Source: Verrucomicrobiota bacterium (GTDB taxonomy: Bacteria; Verrucomicrobiota; Kiritimatiellia; CAIVKH01). From it: a stretch of DNA of 64,000 nucleotides. This document shows, piece by piece, positions 51,848 to 59,778 of this stretch. The notes under the pieces are model-generated. The model did no database searches. It worked only from the letters and a program-made list of their open reading frames with translations, and had not been told where the DNA came from. How positions within the stretch are numbered: the first letter of the stretch is position 1; every line of letters starts with the position of its first letter. Made by a program: the position numbers and the translations under genes. The stretch spans positions 62,001 to 126,000 of the forward strand of contig JACKPT010000005.1 in the NCBI GenBank assembly GCA_024233345.1. The letters are read 5' to 3'.

Positions 51848-52665
51848 CTACAATTCATTGGAAAGAAGCGGGGACCTACACCGATATCAAGGTTCATAAG
51901 GCGGAGGGGATTGCCAAACTTACAATCAATCGCCCGGAAGTGCGAAATGCTTTCCGGCCATTAACCGTCATGGAATTGCAAAAAGCCCTTGAGGATGCCC
52001 GGGAAGATCCGGATATCGGGGTCATCATTCTGACCGGGGAAGGCGAAAAAGCCTTCTGCTCAGGGGGCGACCAGAAAATCCGAGGGGAGGGAGGGTATGT
52101 CGATGCCCAGGGGGTGCATCGGCTGAATGTCCTCGATTTTCAACGCCAGATCCGTACCTGCCCCAAGCCAATCGTGGCGATGGTGGCGGGGTACGCCATC
52201 GGGGGAGGCCATGTGTTGCATGTCATGTGTGACCTCACCATTGCCGCCGACAATGCGATCTTTGGGCAAACCGGCCCCCGTGTGGGGTCGTTTGACGGCG
52301 GATTTGGAGCCTCCTATCTTGCCCGGATTGTCGGTCAGAAGAAAGCCCGGGAGATTTGGTTCCTGTGCCGGCAATACTCGGCCCAGGAAGCCCTCGACAT
52401 GGGACTGGTCAATTGTGTGGTCCCTTATGAGAAACTGGAGGCGGAGACGGTGGCCTGGTGTCGGCGGATGCTTGAAATGTCGCCATTGGCACTACGGTGC
52501 CTGAAGTCGGCCCTGAATGCCGACTGTGATGGACAGTCCGGCCTGCAGGAGCTCGCGGGCAATGCCACGCTGCTGTATTACATGACCGAGGAAGCGCGTG
52601 AGGGTAAACAGGCCTTTGTCGAGAAGCGGTCCCCGGATTTTACCCGGTTCCCTCGCCGGCCGTGA
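51844..52665 (+). CDS. menB: 1,4-dihydroxy-2-naphthoyl-CoA synthase
   Basis: Crotonase-fold enzyme that closes the naphthoquinone ring of o-succinylbenzoyl-CoA. MenB-specific features are INRPEVRNAFRPLTVMEL, FCSGGDQKIRGEGGY, GYAIGGGHVLHVMCDLTIA and VGSFDGGFGASYLARIVG. At 273 residues it is normal. It overlaps menH by ATGA and is followed by menA after 61 bases, which include an AGGAGG site. Confidence 0.96.
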   Translation: MTTIHWKEAGTYTDIKVHKAEGIAKLTINRPEVRNAFRPLTVMELQKALEDAREDPDIGVIILTGEGEKAFCSGGDQKIRGEGGYVDAQGVHRLNVLDFQRQIRTCPKPIVAMVAGYAIGGGHVLHVMCDLTIAADNAIFGQTGPRVGSFDGGFGASYLARIVGQKKAREIWFLCRQYSAQEALDMGLVNCVVPYEKLEAETVAWCRRMLEMSPLALRCLKSALNADCDGQSGLQELAGNATLLYYMTEEAREGKQAFVEKRSPDFTRFPRRP

Positions 52666-52726
52666 CCTTTGCGTGCGCATGGCGGTCGATGCACTCTGAC
52701 GATGGCGAGCAGGAGGAGCCGAACCG

Positions 52727-53635
52727 ATGACTCATGCAACCCCAGGGCGGCCTTCCGCACTCCGTATCTGGTGGCTGGCCGCCCGCCCGAAAACCCTTGG
52801 CGCGGCGATGGCGCCGGTCCTGTTGGGTACCGCCCTTGCTGCCGTTGAGGGCCCCCTGCACCTTCCATCGGTGTTGCTGTGTTTTGCCGGGGCGCTCCTG
52901 CTTCAGATTGGCACCAACTATTGTAACGACCTGGCGGATTTTCTGAAGGGTACCGACAAGGACCGGATCGGCCCGATCCGGGCGACCCAGGCAGGATGGG
53001 TCACCCCGGGACAGATGAAACTGGCGACCCAGTTGGTTTTTGCCGCCGCGGCTCTGGTTTGTGCCGGCTTGGTGGCGCGGGCGGGATGGCCCCTGGTGGT
53101 GATTGGCATTACCTCGATCCTTGCCGGGGTGCTCTACACCGCCGGGCCCTATCCCTTGGCCTACCTGGGACTGGGTGATCTTTTTGTCCTGATCTTCTTC
53201 GGTCCGGTGGCTGTCGCGGGAACGACCTACGTGCAAACCCTGACCTTTGCCTGGACCCCGATATGGCTCGGTTTCGGGCCGGGTCTGCTATCGGTGGGCA
53301 TCCTCATCGCGAATAATTTTCGGGACCTCGATGGCGACCGGCTGGCCGGTAAGAAAACGCTTGCGGTTCGGTTCGGGGTGACCTTCACCCGGCTGCAATA
53401 TACGGTTTGTCTGCTGATTGCGGGCCTCCTGCCCTGGTGGGTGTATCCGGAGGGAGCGATGACCGGGCCGCTCCGGATGCTTCTGCTGCTTGGAGCTTCA
53501 CTCCTGGTCTTGATCCCCATTCCCTTCGTGTGGAAACACGAGGGCCGGGCCCTCAACCCATTGCTCGCCCGCACGGCACGAGTCTTGATGGGGTATTGCC
53601 TGTTGGTAGCCTTGGCATGGGTGATACCAGCATGA
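52727..53635 (+). CDS. menA: 1,4-dihydroxy-2-naphthoate polyprenyltransferase
   Basis: UbiA-family membrane prenyltransferase that joins the polyprenyl tail to DHNA, producing demethylmenaquinone. There are about eight membrane helices. Both Asp-rich motifs are visible: NDLADFLKGTDKDRIGP near residue 65 and NNFRDLDGDRLAGKKTLAVRFG near residue 195. The start WWLAARPKTLGAAMAPVLLG is typical of MenA. The stop overlaps menC as ATGA. Confidence 0.95.
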   Translation: MTHATPGRPSALRIWWLAARPKTLGAAMAPVLLGTALAAVEGPLHLPSVLLCFAGALLLQIGTNYCNDLADFLKGTDKDRIGPIRATQAGWVTPGQMKLATQLVFAAAALVCAGLVARAGWPLVVIGITSILAGVLYTAGPYPLAYLGLGDLFVLIFFGPVAVAGTTYVQTLTFAWTPIWLGFGPGLLSVGILIANNFRDLDGDRLAGKKTLAVRFGVTFTRLQYTVCLLIAGLLPWWVYPEGAMTGPLRMLLLLGASLLVLIPIPFVWKHEGRALNPLLARTARVLMGYCLLVALAWVIPA

Positions 53636-54636
53636 GGGTGGGGGCGATCACCATTCATCCCTATCGCTTGCCGCTGCGCTCTCCGGTGGTGATCGGGGGG
53701 CACGCCCTTCACGAGCGGGAGGGGTGGCTGGTGGCTATCACGGATACAACTGGCCGGATAGGCTGGGGTGATTGCTGCCCATTACCTGGGTATCATCGGG
53801 AGCATCTTTCCGACCTACTGCCATGCCTGCAGGAATGGAAGGATCGGTTGACCGGTATCCCGCTCGCGGATGCCGCAGGGATGCGTTTTCCCTTCCCTTC
53901 ATTTCAATGTGCGGTCGATCAAGCCCTGCGGGTATTGCGTACTGACCGGCCCAAGCCGTGGACCCTTTCTCTGACCGCCTTGCTCCATCCGGGGGAGCTG
54001 GAGCGGTTTCTGGCGCTGCAGGATCAAGGCTGGCGTACGTTCAAACTGAAGGTCGGCGCGGTGGTCGATGATGATATCGCTTTTGTTTCAGCGCTGCTGG
54101 AGCAGGCTTCCCAGGAGGTGCGCTTCCGGCTGGATGCCAACGGCCGGTGGAATCTGGATCAGGCGCTGGCATTTGCCGCCGCCGTCTCGGATGAGCGGAT
54201 TGAATTCATCGAGGAACCGGTACGGGGTGCCGATGCTCTCCAGACCTTCCGCGAACAAACCCATTGGCCCGTGGCACTGGATGAGCAACTGGCCGACCAC
54301 CCGCCGTCAAGATCCGCGCTCGAGGGGTTGACGGCCTTCATCTGCAAACCCAGTCGCGTGGGGGGGTATGCGAGAGCAGACCAATGGCGGCAATGCTGTA
54401 TCGAGACTGGTGTGCGATTTATTCTGAGTTCCTGTTATGAATCCGGGGTCGGCATGACCGGCCTGCTGGACTATGCCGCTGCCATTCAAACCGTTGAATC
54501 ATGCGGGTTTGACACCTATTCACGGCTGGGTGAAGATTTGCTGATGACTGCACTCTCTTTTGACCAGCCTACCATCGATTGGCCGTCCGGTCTCGATGCA
54601 TCGGTTCAGACCGGGCGATTGGGGGACGCGGTATGA
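53632..54636 (+). CDS. menC: o-Succinylbenzoate synthase
   Basis: Enolase-superfamily enzyme that dehydrates SHCHC to o-succinylbenzoate. Catalytic lysines are Lys140 in FKLKVG and Lys239 in CKPSRVGG. Metal ligands are Asp168 (RLDANG), Glu194 (FIEEPV) and Asp217 (ALDEQL). ATG 53632 overlaps the menA stop; a longer frame from 53407 lies inside menA and is rejected. 334 residues, of ordinary size. Confidence 0.94.
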   Translation: MRVGAITIHPYRLPLRSPVVIGGHALHEREGWLVAITDTTGRIGWGDCCPLPGYHREHLSDLLPCLQEWKDRLTGIPLADAAGMRFPFPSFQCAVDQALRVLRTDRPKPWTLSLTALLHPGELERFLALQDQGWRTFKLKVGAVVDDDIAFVSALLEQASQEVRFRLDANGRWNLDQALAFAAAVSDERIEFIEEPVRGADALQTFREQTHWPVALDEQLADHPPSRSALEGLTAFICKPSRVGGYARADQWRQCCIETGVRFILSSCYESGVGMTGLLDYAAAIQTVESCGFDTYSRLGEDLLMTALSFDQPTIDWPSGLDASVQTGRLGDAV

Positions 54637-56066
54637 CCACGATTGCCTGTCCCCTGCGCGAAGCGGCCCAGATATCCCGGCAGGAGGGCGCCATCTTTGG
54701 CCCGGACCGCGACTTGCTTTACTCGGAGTGGGATGAACTGGCGACTCGGGTTGCCGCCAATCTGAAGCAACTCGGACTGGGCCCGGGTGACCGGATTGCC
54801 TTGTTCCTTCCCCAGGATTGGCGATATCCGGTGATTTTGATGGGGGTGATCCGGGCCGGTGCGGTGGCCTGTCCGCTATCCACGCGGCAACCGAGGGATG
54901 CTGTGATCGATCAGTTGCGGTGGATCAACTGCCGGGCGGTGGTGGCTTATTCCCGGGAAGCTCAAACTTCGGAAGATTTGCCCTGCGCGCAACTTCATCC
55001 CGATACCCTGCTGGCGGAACCTGTGTCACGTGTTTCGCCGGAGGCCATCCGCTATGCGCTGGATCAGCCCGCGACGATTCTGTTCACGTCGGGAAGTACC
55101 GGGGACCCCAAGGCGGTGCAGCACTCGATCGGCAACCACTATTACAGCGCCCGCGGCTCCAACAATAATCTACGGATTCGCTCCCACGACCGTTGGCTGA
55201 TGCAGGTACCCATCTACCATGTCAGCGGATTGAGTATTGTCTTCCGGTGCATGCTCAGTGGCGCGGGCATTGCGATGCCGGGTCGGGAGGAGTCGCTGGT
55301 GGAGGCAATCAACGGTTACGGCGCAACCCACCTATCCCTGGTGCCCACGCAATTGCGCCGCCTGTTGGCCGACCCGGAAGCGGAGCAAAGGATGAAAAAA
55401 ATCAAGGCGATCCTGCTTGGGGGGAGCGCTCTGGATGAGCAGGCATTGAAACAGGCTTTTCATCGCGGGTGGCCGGTGTATCCGACCTATGGGTTGACCG
55501 AGATGGCTTCGCAAGTCACCACGGTTCCGGTGCTGACGCCCCCCGAACGACGCTATTATGCCGGCAGCCCGCTTGCCTACCGGGAGTTGCAGATCGCTCC
55601 GGATGGGGAAATCCTGGTGCGCGGGTCCTGTCTTTTCCAGGGGTATGTCCAGGGCGATGCCGTGGACCCGGCGGTGGATGCCGAGGGCTGGTTCCATACC
55701 GGCGACCTGGGGACGCTCGATGAGGAACAGCGGTTGAAGGTGAATGGTCGAAAAGATGACATGTTTATCTCCGGCGGAGAAAATATTCACCCCGCAGTCA
55801 TCGAACGGGCGATGATGAACCTCGGCGGGATCGACCGGGTTCTTGTGGTCCCGGTGACGGACAAGGAGTTCGGGCAACGGCCGGTGGCCTTTGTCCTCGG
55901 AAGCCAGCGAACGGCCGAGGCATGGCCCGCGCTGCTTCGGCCGGTCTTGGCCGGATTCCAGATTCCGGTGGCATTTCTGGCCTGGCCGGAAGGGGAATCC
56001 TGGCAATCCGATAAACCCAATCGGGAAAATTTTGCCTTGCTGGCGGAGGCAATGCTCGCGCGGTAA
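54633..56066 (+). CDS. menE: o-Succinylbenzoate-CoA ligase
   Basis: ANL-family adenylating enzyme activating o-succinylbenzoate for MenB. The P-loop ILFTSGSTGDPKAV, the A5 motif YGLTEMASQV, HTGDLG, and the hinge region NGRKDDMFISGGENIHP are all intact. The C-terminal catalytic lysine region appears as SDKPNREN. ATG 54633 overlaps the menC stop as ATGA. 477 residues. The run menH-B-A-C-E lacks only menF and menD, which must be encoded elsewhere. Confidence 0.94.
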   Translation: MTTIACPLREAAQISRQEGAIFGPDRDLLYSEWDELATRVAANLKQLGLGPGDRIALFLPQDWRYPVILMGVIRAGAVACPLSTRQPRDAVIDQLRWINCRAVVAYSREAQTSEDLPCAQLHPDTLLAEPVSRVSPEAIRYALDQPATILFTSGSTGDPKAVQHSIGNHYYSARGSNNNLRIRSHDRWLMQVPIYHVSGLSIVFRCMLSGAGIAMPGREESLVEAINGYGATHLSLVPTQLRRLLADPEAEQRMKKIKAILLGGSALDEQALKQAFHRGWPVYPTYGLTEMASQVTTVPVLTPPERRYYAGSPLAYRELQIAPDGEILVRGSCLFQGYVQGDAVDPAVDAEGWFHTGDLGTLDEEQRLKVNGRKDDMFISGGENIHPAVIERAMMNLGGIDRVLVVPVTDKEFGQRPVAFVLGSQRTAEAWPALLRPVLAGFQIPVAFLAWPEGESWQSDKPNRENFALLAEAMLAR

Positions 56067-56074
56067 TGCCGCGA

Positions 56075-56485
56075 TCAGCTTGCCGAATGACCATCGATGA
56101 TTATCCGGACCATCGCATCCGGAAGTGGAACGGGGCGTCCTGAGGTCACATCAACTGCGGCATGCACCAGGCTGGCCTCCGCCGCAATTTCACCCTGACC
56201 GTTGGAAAAGGTATATCGTGTGGTGAAGGATCCCTCGCCGGCGCGGGTCGCATCAAGGCGAATGCTCAATTGATCACCGAGCCGAATCGGTCGCCGATAA
56301 TCAGCCTCGGCATGGACCACCGGATAGGCAAGGGTGCGGCCTTCCAGGGTGGCCCGAATGGACTCCCCATGCGCCTCCAGAAATTGTTCATAGACGTCGT
56401 GGGCAATCCGCAATACCGCGGCAAAGTAGATCACCCCGGCAGCATCGGTATCATGGAGGCGGATTGTATAGGTGGCAGTGAACAT
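56075..56485 (-). CDS. Hotdog-fold acyl-CoA thioesterase, candidate DHNA-CoA hydrolase
   Basis: 136-residue 4-hydroxybenzoyl-CoA-thioesterase-type hotdog protein. The active-site loop LHDTDAAGVIYFAAVLRIAHDVYE closely follows the DTDxAGVVYF pattern of cyanobacterial and plant DHNA-CoA thioesterases. It ends 8 bases from menE, although on the opposite strand. No other gene here would supply the hydrolysis step between MenB and MenA, so MenI activity is plausible. Its immediate operon partner is the GT2 gene 7 bases upstream, so a different acyl-CoA substrate is also possible. Confidence 0.8.
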   Translation of the reverse strand: MFTATYTIRLHDTDAAGVIYFAAVLRIAHDVYEQFLEAHGESIRATLEGRTLAYPVVHAEADYRRPIRLGDQLSIRLDATRAGEGSFTTRYTFSNGQGEIAAEASLVHAAVDVTSGRPVPLPDAMVRIIIDGHSAS

Positions 56486-56492
56486 CAGGGCC

Positions 56493-57200
56493 TCAGGTGG
56501 TTTCGATTGCGGTGGTAGGCGAAAGATACCGGCTTCGGTACCAGAGAAAACCGATCAGGTCGAAGGTGGTTTTCGGCAGCCGTTTCAGGTTGGTGTATTT
56601 GGAGCTGCCGAATTGCCGGGCACGATGGTCAACGGGAAGCTGAACCATCGTCCGCCCGTGCAGTTTGAAATAGGCACCCATAAACCGGTGGCAGCCATTG
56701 AACGGGGGAATATCCGCTGCGCATTCGGCCCGAAAAGCCTTGAGGCTGCAACCGGTATCCCGCAGCCCATCCCGGGTGACCCGGTTGCGAATGCCATTGC
56801 CAATCCGCGAGGCCATCCGCCGCGACCATGAATCGCGACGTTTGGCCCGGTAGCCGCAAGCAACATCGGCCCGGTCGAGTTCCATCACCAGCCGGGGAAT
56901 GTCGGCAGGATTATTTTGCAGGTCGCCATCCATGGTCACGATGATGTCTCCCGCGGCCTGGGCAAACCCCAGCAACATGGCGGCGGATTGGCCCCGGTTC
57001 CGTACGCTGCGAATGCCCCGGATGACCGGGTACCGAGCGGCTGCGTCCTCAATCGCCGCCCAGGTACCGTCGCGGCTGCCATCGTCGATGAGGAGCGCCT
57101 CCACATCATCGAGGGACGACCGCAGCCGGTCCAACTCTTCGGACAGCGGGGCGACATTCTCTTGTTCATTGTACATTGGAATAATGATGGAAACTTTCAT
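56493..57200 (-). CDS. Family 2 glycosyltransferase (DPM1/GtrB-like)
   Basis: 235 residues of GT-A fold: SIIIPMYNEQENV, LLIDDGSRDGTW, the nucleotide/metal motif MDGDLQNNPADI, and a basic acceptor region. No C-terminal membrane helix pair is obvious; only a short hydrophobic FDLIGFLWYRSRYL follows. Such enzymes transfer sugar from a nucleotide donor to polyprenyl phosphate. A GT39-like transferase that could use this product lies nearby at 59765. Divergent from the HAD gene. Confidence 0.9.
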   Translation of the reverse strand: MKVSIIIPMYNEQENVAPLSEELDRLRSSLDDVEALLIDDGSRDGTWAAIEDAAARYPVIRGIRSVRNRGQSAAMLLGFAQAAGDIIVTMDGDLQNNPADIPRLVMELDRADVACGYRAKRRDSWSRRMASRIGNGIRNRVTRDGLRDTGCSLKAFRAECAADIPPFNGCHRFMGAYFKLHGRTMVQLPVDHRARQFGSSKYTNLKRLPKTTFDLIGFLWYRSRYLSPTTAIETT

Positions 57201-57286
57201 CGGCCATCCCGGTCAAAAAATATTTCCCACATAGTGTCGGGGAGCGTGCAGCTTGGCAATCCCCTAGATTGACCGGGAGGCCCGAA

Positions 57287-57898
57287 TTGCGCATCATGCA
57301 TCGTCTCATGGAATCCAAGACAACAGAACCGACACCGGGCAAGCCGTGTGTCTTCTTTGACCGGGATGGCATCGCCAATGTCCCGCCCACCACGCGTTAT
57401 GTGGAGAAAGCGGAGCACTTCCATCTGTACCCGGAGTTTCTGCAGGCGCTCCAGGTGGTCCATGCGAAGGGTTTTGTCGCCATCATGATTACCAATCAAA
57501 AGGGCATCTCGACCGGGCATACCCCGCAGGAAGAGTTGGACGCGATGCATGCCCGATTGCGGCACGATGCGGAGCTGGTGGGGGCACCTGTACTGGATAT
57601 CTATGTCTGCTCGGAGCCGGATGATCGACATCCGGACCGGAAGCCCAATCCCGGGATGCTGCTGCGGGCTGCTGCGGACCATCAGGTCGACCTGTCCCGA
57701 TCCTGGATGGTGGGGGATCATGGAACGGATATCGCCGCCGGTCAGCGCGCCGGCTGTCACAAAACGGTTTATGTGGGTACGAAGGCGATTGAGGAACACC
57801 CGGATTATCGGGTGGATCATGTTGCCGATCTTGCCCCCCTGTTCACAAATCACTTGCCCGACTGGTCAGCGACGGAGGCCCGGCCATGTGCGGAATAG
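57287..57898 (+). CDS. HAD-superfamily phosphatase (histidinol-phosphatase/GmhB-like)
   Basis: HAD-IIIA type: nucleophile motif VFFDRDGIAN, motif II MITNQKG, Lys in RKPNPGML, and motif IV MVGDHGTDIAAGQRAGC. The cysteines of the GmhB zinc loop are missing, so the substrate may be a sugar phosphate other than heptose bisphosphate. The start is uncertain: GGGAGG is placed ideally, 6 bases before TTG 57287, whereas ATG 57296 and 57308 lie further off. It overlaps asnB by 13 bases, and its surroundings are surface-sugar genes. Confidence 0.85.
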   Translation: MRIMHRLMESKTTEPTPGKPCVFFDRDGIANVPPTTRYVEKAEHFHLYPEFLQALQVVHAKGFVAIMITNQKGISTGHTPQEELDAMHARLRHDAELVGAPVLDIYVCSEPDDRHPDRKPNPGMLLRAAADHQVDLSRSWMVGDHGTDIAAGQRAGCHKTVYVGTKAIEEHPDYRVDHVADLAPLFTNHLPDWSATEARPCAE

Positions 57899-59778
57899 CG
57901 GGATTTACCCGGTTTGACGATCTCCCATCCGCCGATGAAGCCTGCCTGCGGGCGATGACCGAACGGCTCGCCCACCGGGGACCAGATGGAAGCGGTTACC
58001 ACATAACCCGCCAGATCGCCCTCGGACATCGACGGCTCAGCATCATCGATCTCGAATCAGGTGCCCAGCCCATGACGTCGCCGGATGGTCGCTATGCCCT
58101 GACCTACAATGGCGAGATCTACAACTATCTCGAATTGCGGGCAGCCTTGGAGGCCAAGGGGGTGGTTTTCACAACCCATTCCGACACCGAAGTCCTGCTG
58201 CAGCACATGATGGTCCATGGTCTGAAGGGGCTGGACCGGGTGAACGGCATCTTCGCCTTTGCCTTCTGGGATCGTGAAAAAGAGGAACTCTGGCTGGTGC
58301 GGGACCGGCTTGGGGTCAAGCCCTTGTACCTTGCTGAAGTTGGTGGCGACCTCGTGTTTGCCTCGGAAATGAAATCGATGCTTCTCCACCCCTCGATTTC
58401 CCGAAAACTCAACCAGCTCTCGATCAGCAAATATTTCACCTACAACTATATCCCTGCGCCCCACACCATTTTTGAGGAGGTTCAGAAACTGGAGCCGGGG
58501 ATGGTGGCGATCTTCAACCGCACCGGGCTCACCCGGCAATTGTACTGGGATATTCCCCAGCAGGATAACCCGATCAGCGGGATGAATGCCGATGATTGCG
58601 CAGCGCGGTTTCTCGACCTGTTTCGGGATGCGGTGGAGAAGCAATTGCGCAGCGATGTTCCGGTCGGGGTGTTTCTAAGCGGAGGCATCGACTCCAGTCT
58701 GGTCACCGCGGTGGCCGCCGGATTGGTCCCAGATTCCCTTCACACCTTTTCGGTGGGGTTTGAGGAGTCCAGTTATGATGAATCCCCCTATGCCCGGATG
58801 GTGGCCGAACGGTACCAGACCCGGCACCACCATGAAATTCTGTCCCTGAAAAAGGCGGTCGATCTTTTCCCCACCGTGATGGGTATTCTCGATGAGCCCT
58901 TCGGGGATGCCTCAATTCTGCCCACCTACCTGCTGTCACAATTTACCTCCGAGCATGTGAAGGTCTGCCTCGGCGGAGATGGCGGCGATGAACTGTTTGC
59001 CGGATATCCTTCCTTTCAGGCCCATCGGATGATGGAAAAACTGTCGTTCCTGCCCACTGCCTGGCGGGATGGTCTCAACCGGTTGGTGCGAAAATTCCCG
59101 GTGTCTCATCGCTACGCCAGCGCGGGATTTCTACTCGAACAGTTTTTCAAGGGCGCGGGGATCTCCCCGGAAATCCGATTTTTCCTGTGGATGGGGCCTT
59201 ACGGAAACGAGCAGAAGCGAAGCTTGCTGACGCCGGCATTTCAGAAGGAAATTCTTCGGGAGAACGCCTTCGAGGATATCTTGAATTATGTCCGTCAAAG
59301 CGGTCTGGTCAGCGATTTTGAGCGCATTCTCTATCTCTGCATGAAACTCTATCTGCAGGATGACATCCTGGTGAAGGTCGACCGCGCAAGCATGGCCCAT
59401 GGCCTGGAGGTGCGGGTGCCGTTTCTCGACCATACCGTGGTGGAATATATGTCCGGGGTGCAGTCGATCTATAAACTGAATGGATTCCAGGCGAAGTTTC
59501 TGCTGAAGAAAGCGGCGGCCAATCTGCTGCCCCGGGAAATCCTGAAACGCCGGAAAGCCGGATTCATGATCCCGCTGGCTCAGTGGATCTCCTCTGATCT
59601 GCGCGACATGATCGAAGATCTTTGCTCCGAACAGCGGCTGCGGGCGGATGGCTTCTTCGACCCCGTCTTTGTCCGGACCATGCTGGACGATCACTATGCC
59701 AATCGCCGCGACTATCGCAAAATGATCTGGACGCTGCTGGCATTCCAACTGTGGAAGGAAAATTATGGCCAGCCGTAA
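57886..59778 (+). CDS. asnB: Asparagine synthetase (glutamine-hydrolysing)
   Basis: 630 residues. The N-terminal Ntn glutaminase begins MCGIAGF with Cys2 as nucleophile and has LAHRGPDG and YNGEIYN. The synthetase domain has the PPi-loop motif VFLSGGIDSSLV and CLGGDGGDELFAGYP. GGAGG precedes the ATG. AsnB paralogues placed among glycosyltransferases often belong to exopolysaccharide or exosortase-type loci, where they may amidate a sugar or peptide; this one has the same setting, so its role in asparagine supply is not certain. Confidence 0.94.
   Translation: MCGIAGFTRFDDLPSADEACLRAMTERLAHRGPDGSGYHITRQIALGHRRLSIIDLESGAQPMTSPDGRYALTYNGEIYNYLELRAALEAKGVVFTTHSDTEVLLQHMMVHGLKGLDRVNGIFAFAFWDREKEELWLVRDRLGVKPLYLAEVGGDLVFASEMKSMLLHPSISRKLNQLSISKYFTYNYIPAPHTIFEEVQKLEPGMVAIFNRTGLTRQLYWDIPQQDNPISGMNADDCAARFLDLFRDAVEKQLRSDVPVGVFLSGGIDSSLVTAVAAGLVPDSLHTFSVGFEESSYDESPYARMVAERYQTRHHHEILSLKKAVDLFPTVMGILDEPFGDASILPTYLLSQFTSEHVKVCLGGDGGDELFAGYPSFQAHRMMEKLSFLPTAWRDGLNRLVRKFPVSHRYASAGFLLEQFFKGAGISPEIRFFLWMGPYGNEQKRSLLTPAFQKEILRENAFEDILNYVRQSGLVSDFERILYLCMKLYLQDDILVKVDRASMAHGLEVRVPFLDHTVVEYMSGVQSIYKLNGFQAKFLLKKAAANLLPREILKRRKAGFMIPLAQWISSDLRDMIEDLCSEQRLRADGFFDPVFVRTMLDDHYANRRDYRKMIWTLLAFQLWKENYGQP

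Noticed and set aside
53407..53631. N-terminal extension of menC by 75 residues
   Set aside because: It reads through menA in another frame; the ATGA start at 53632 fits the family start and the operon pattern.
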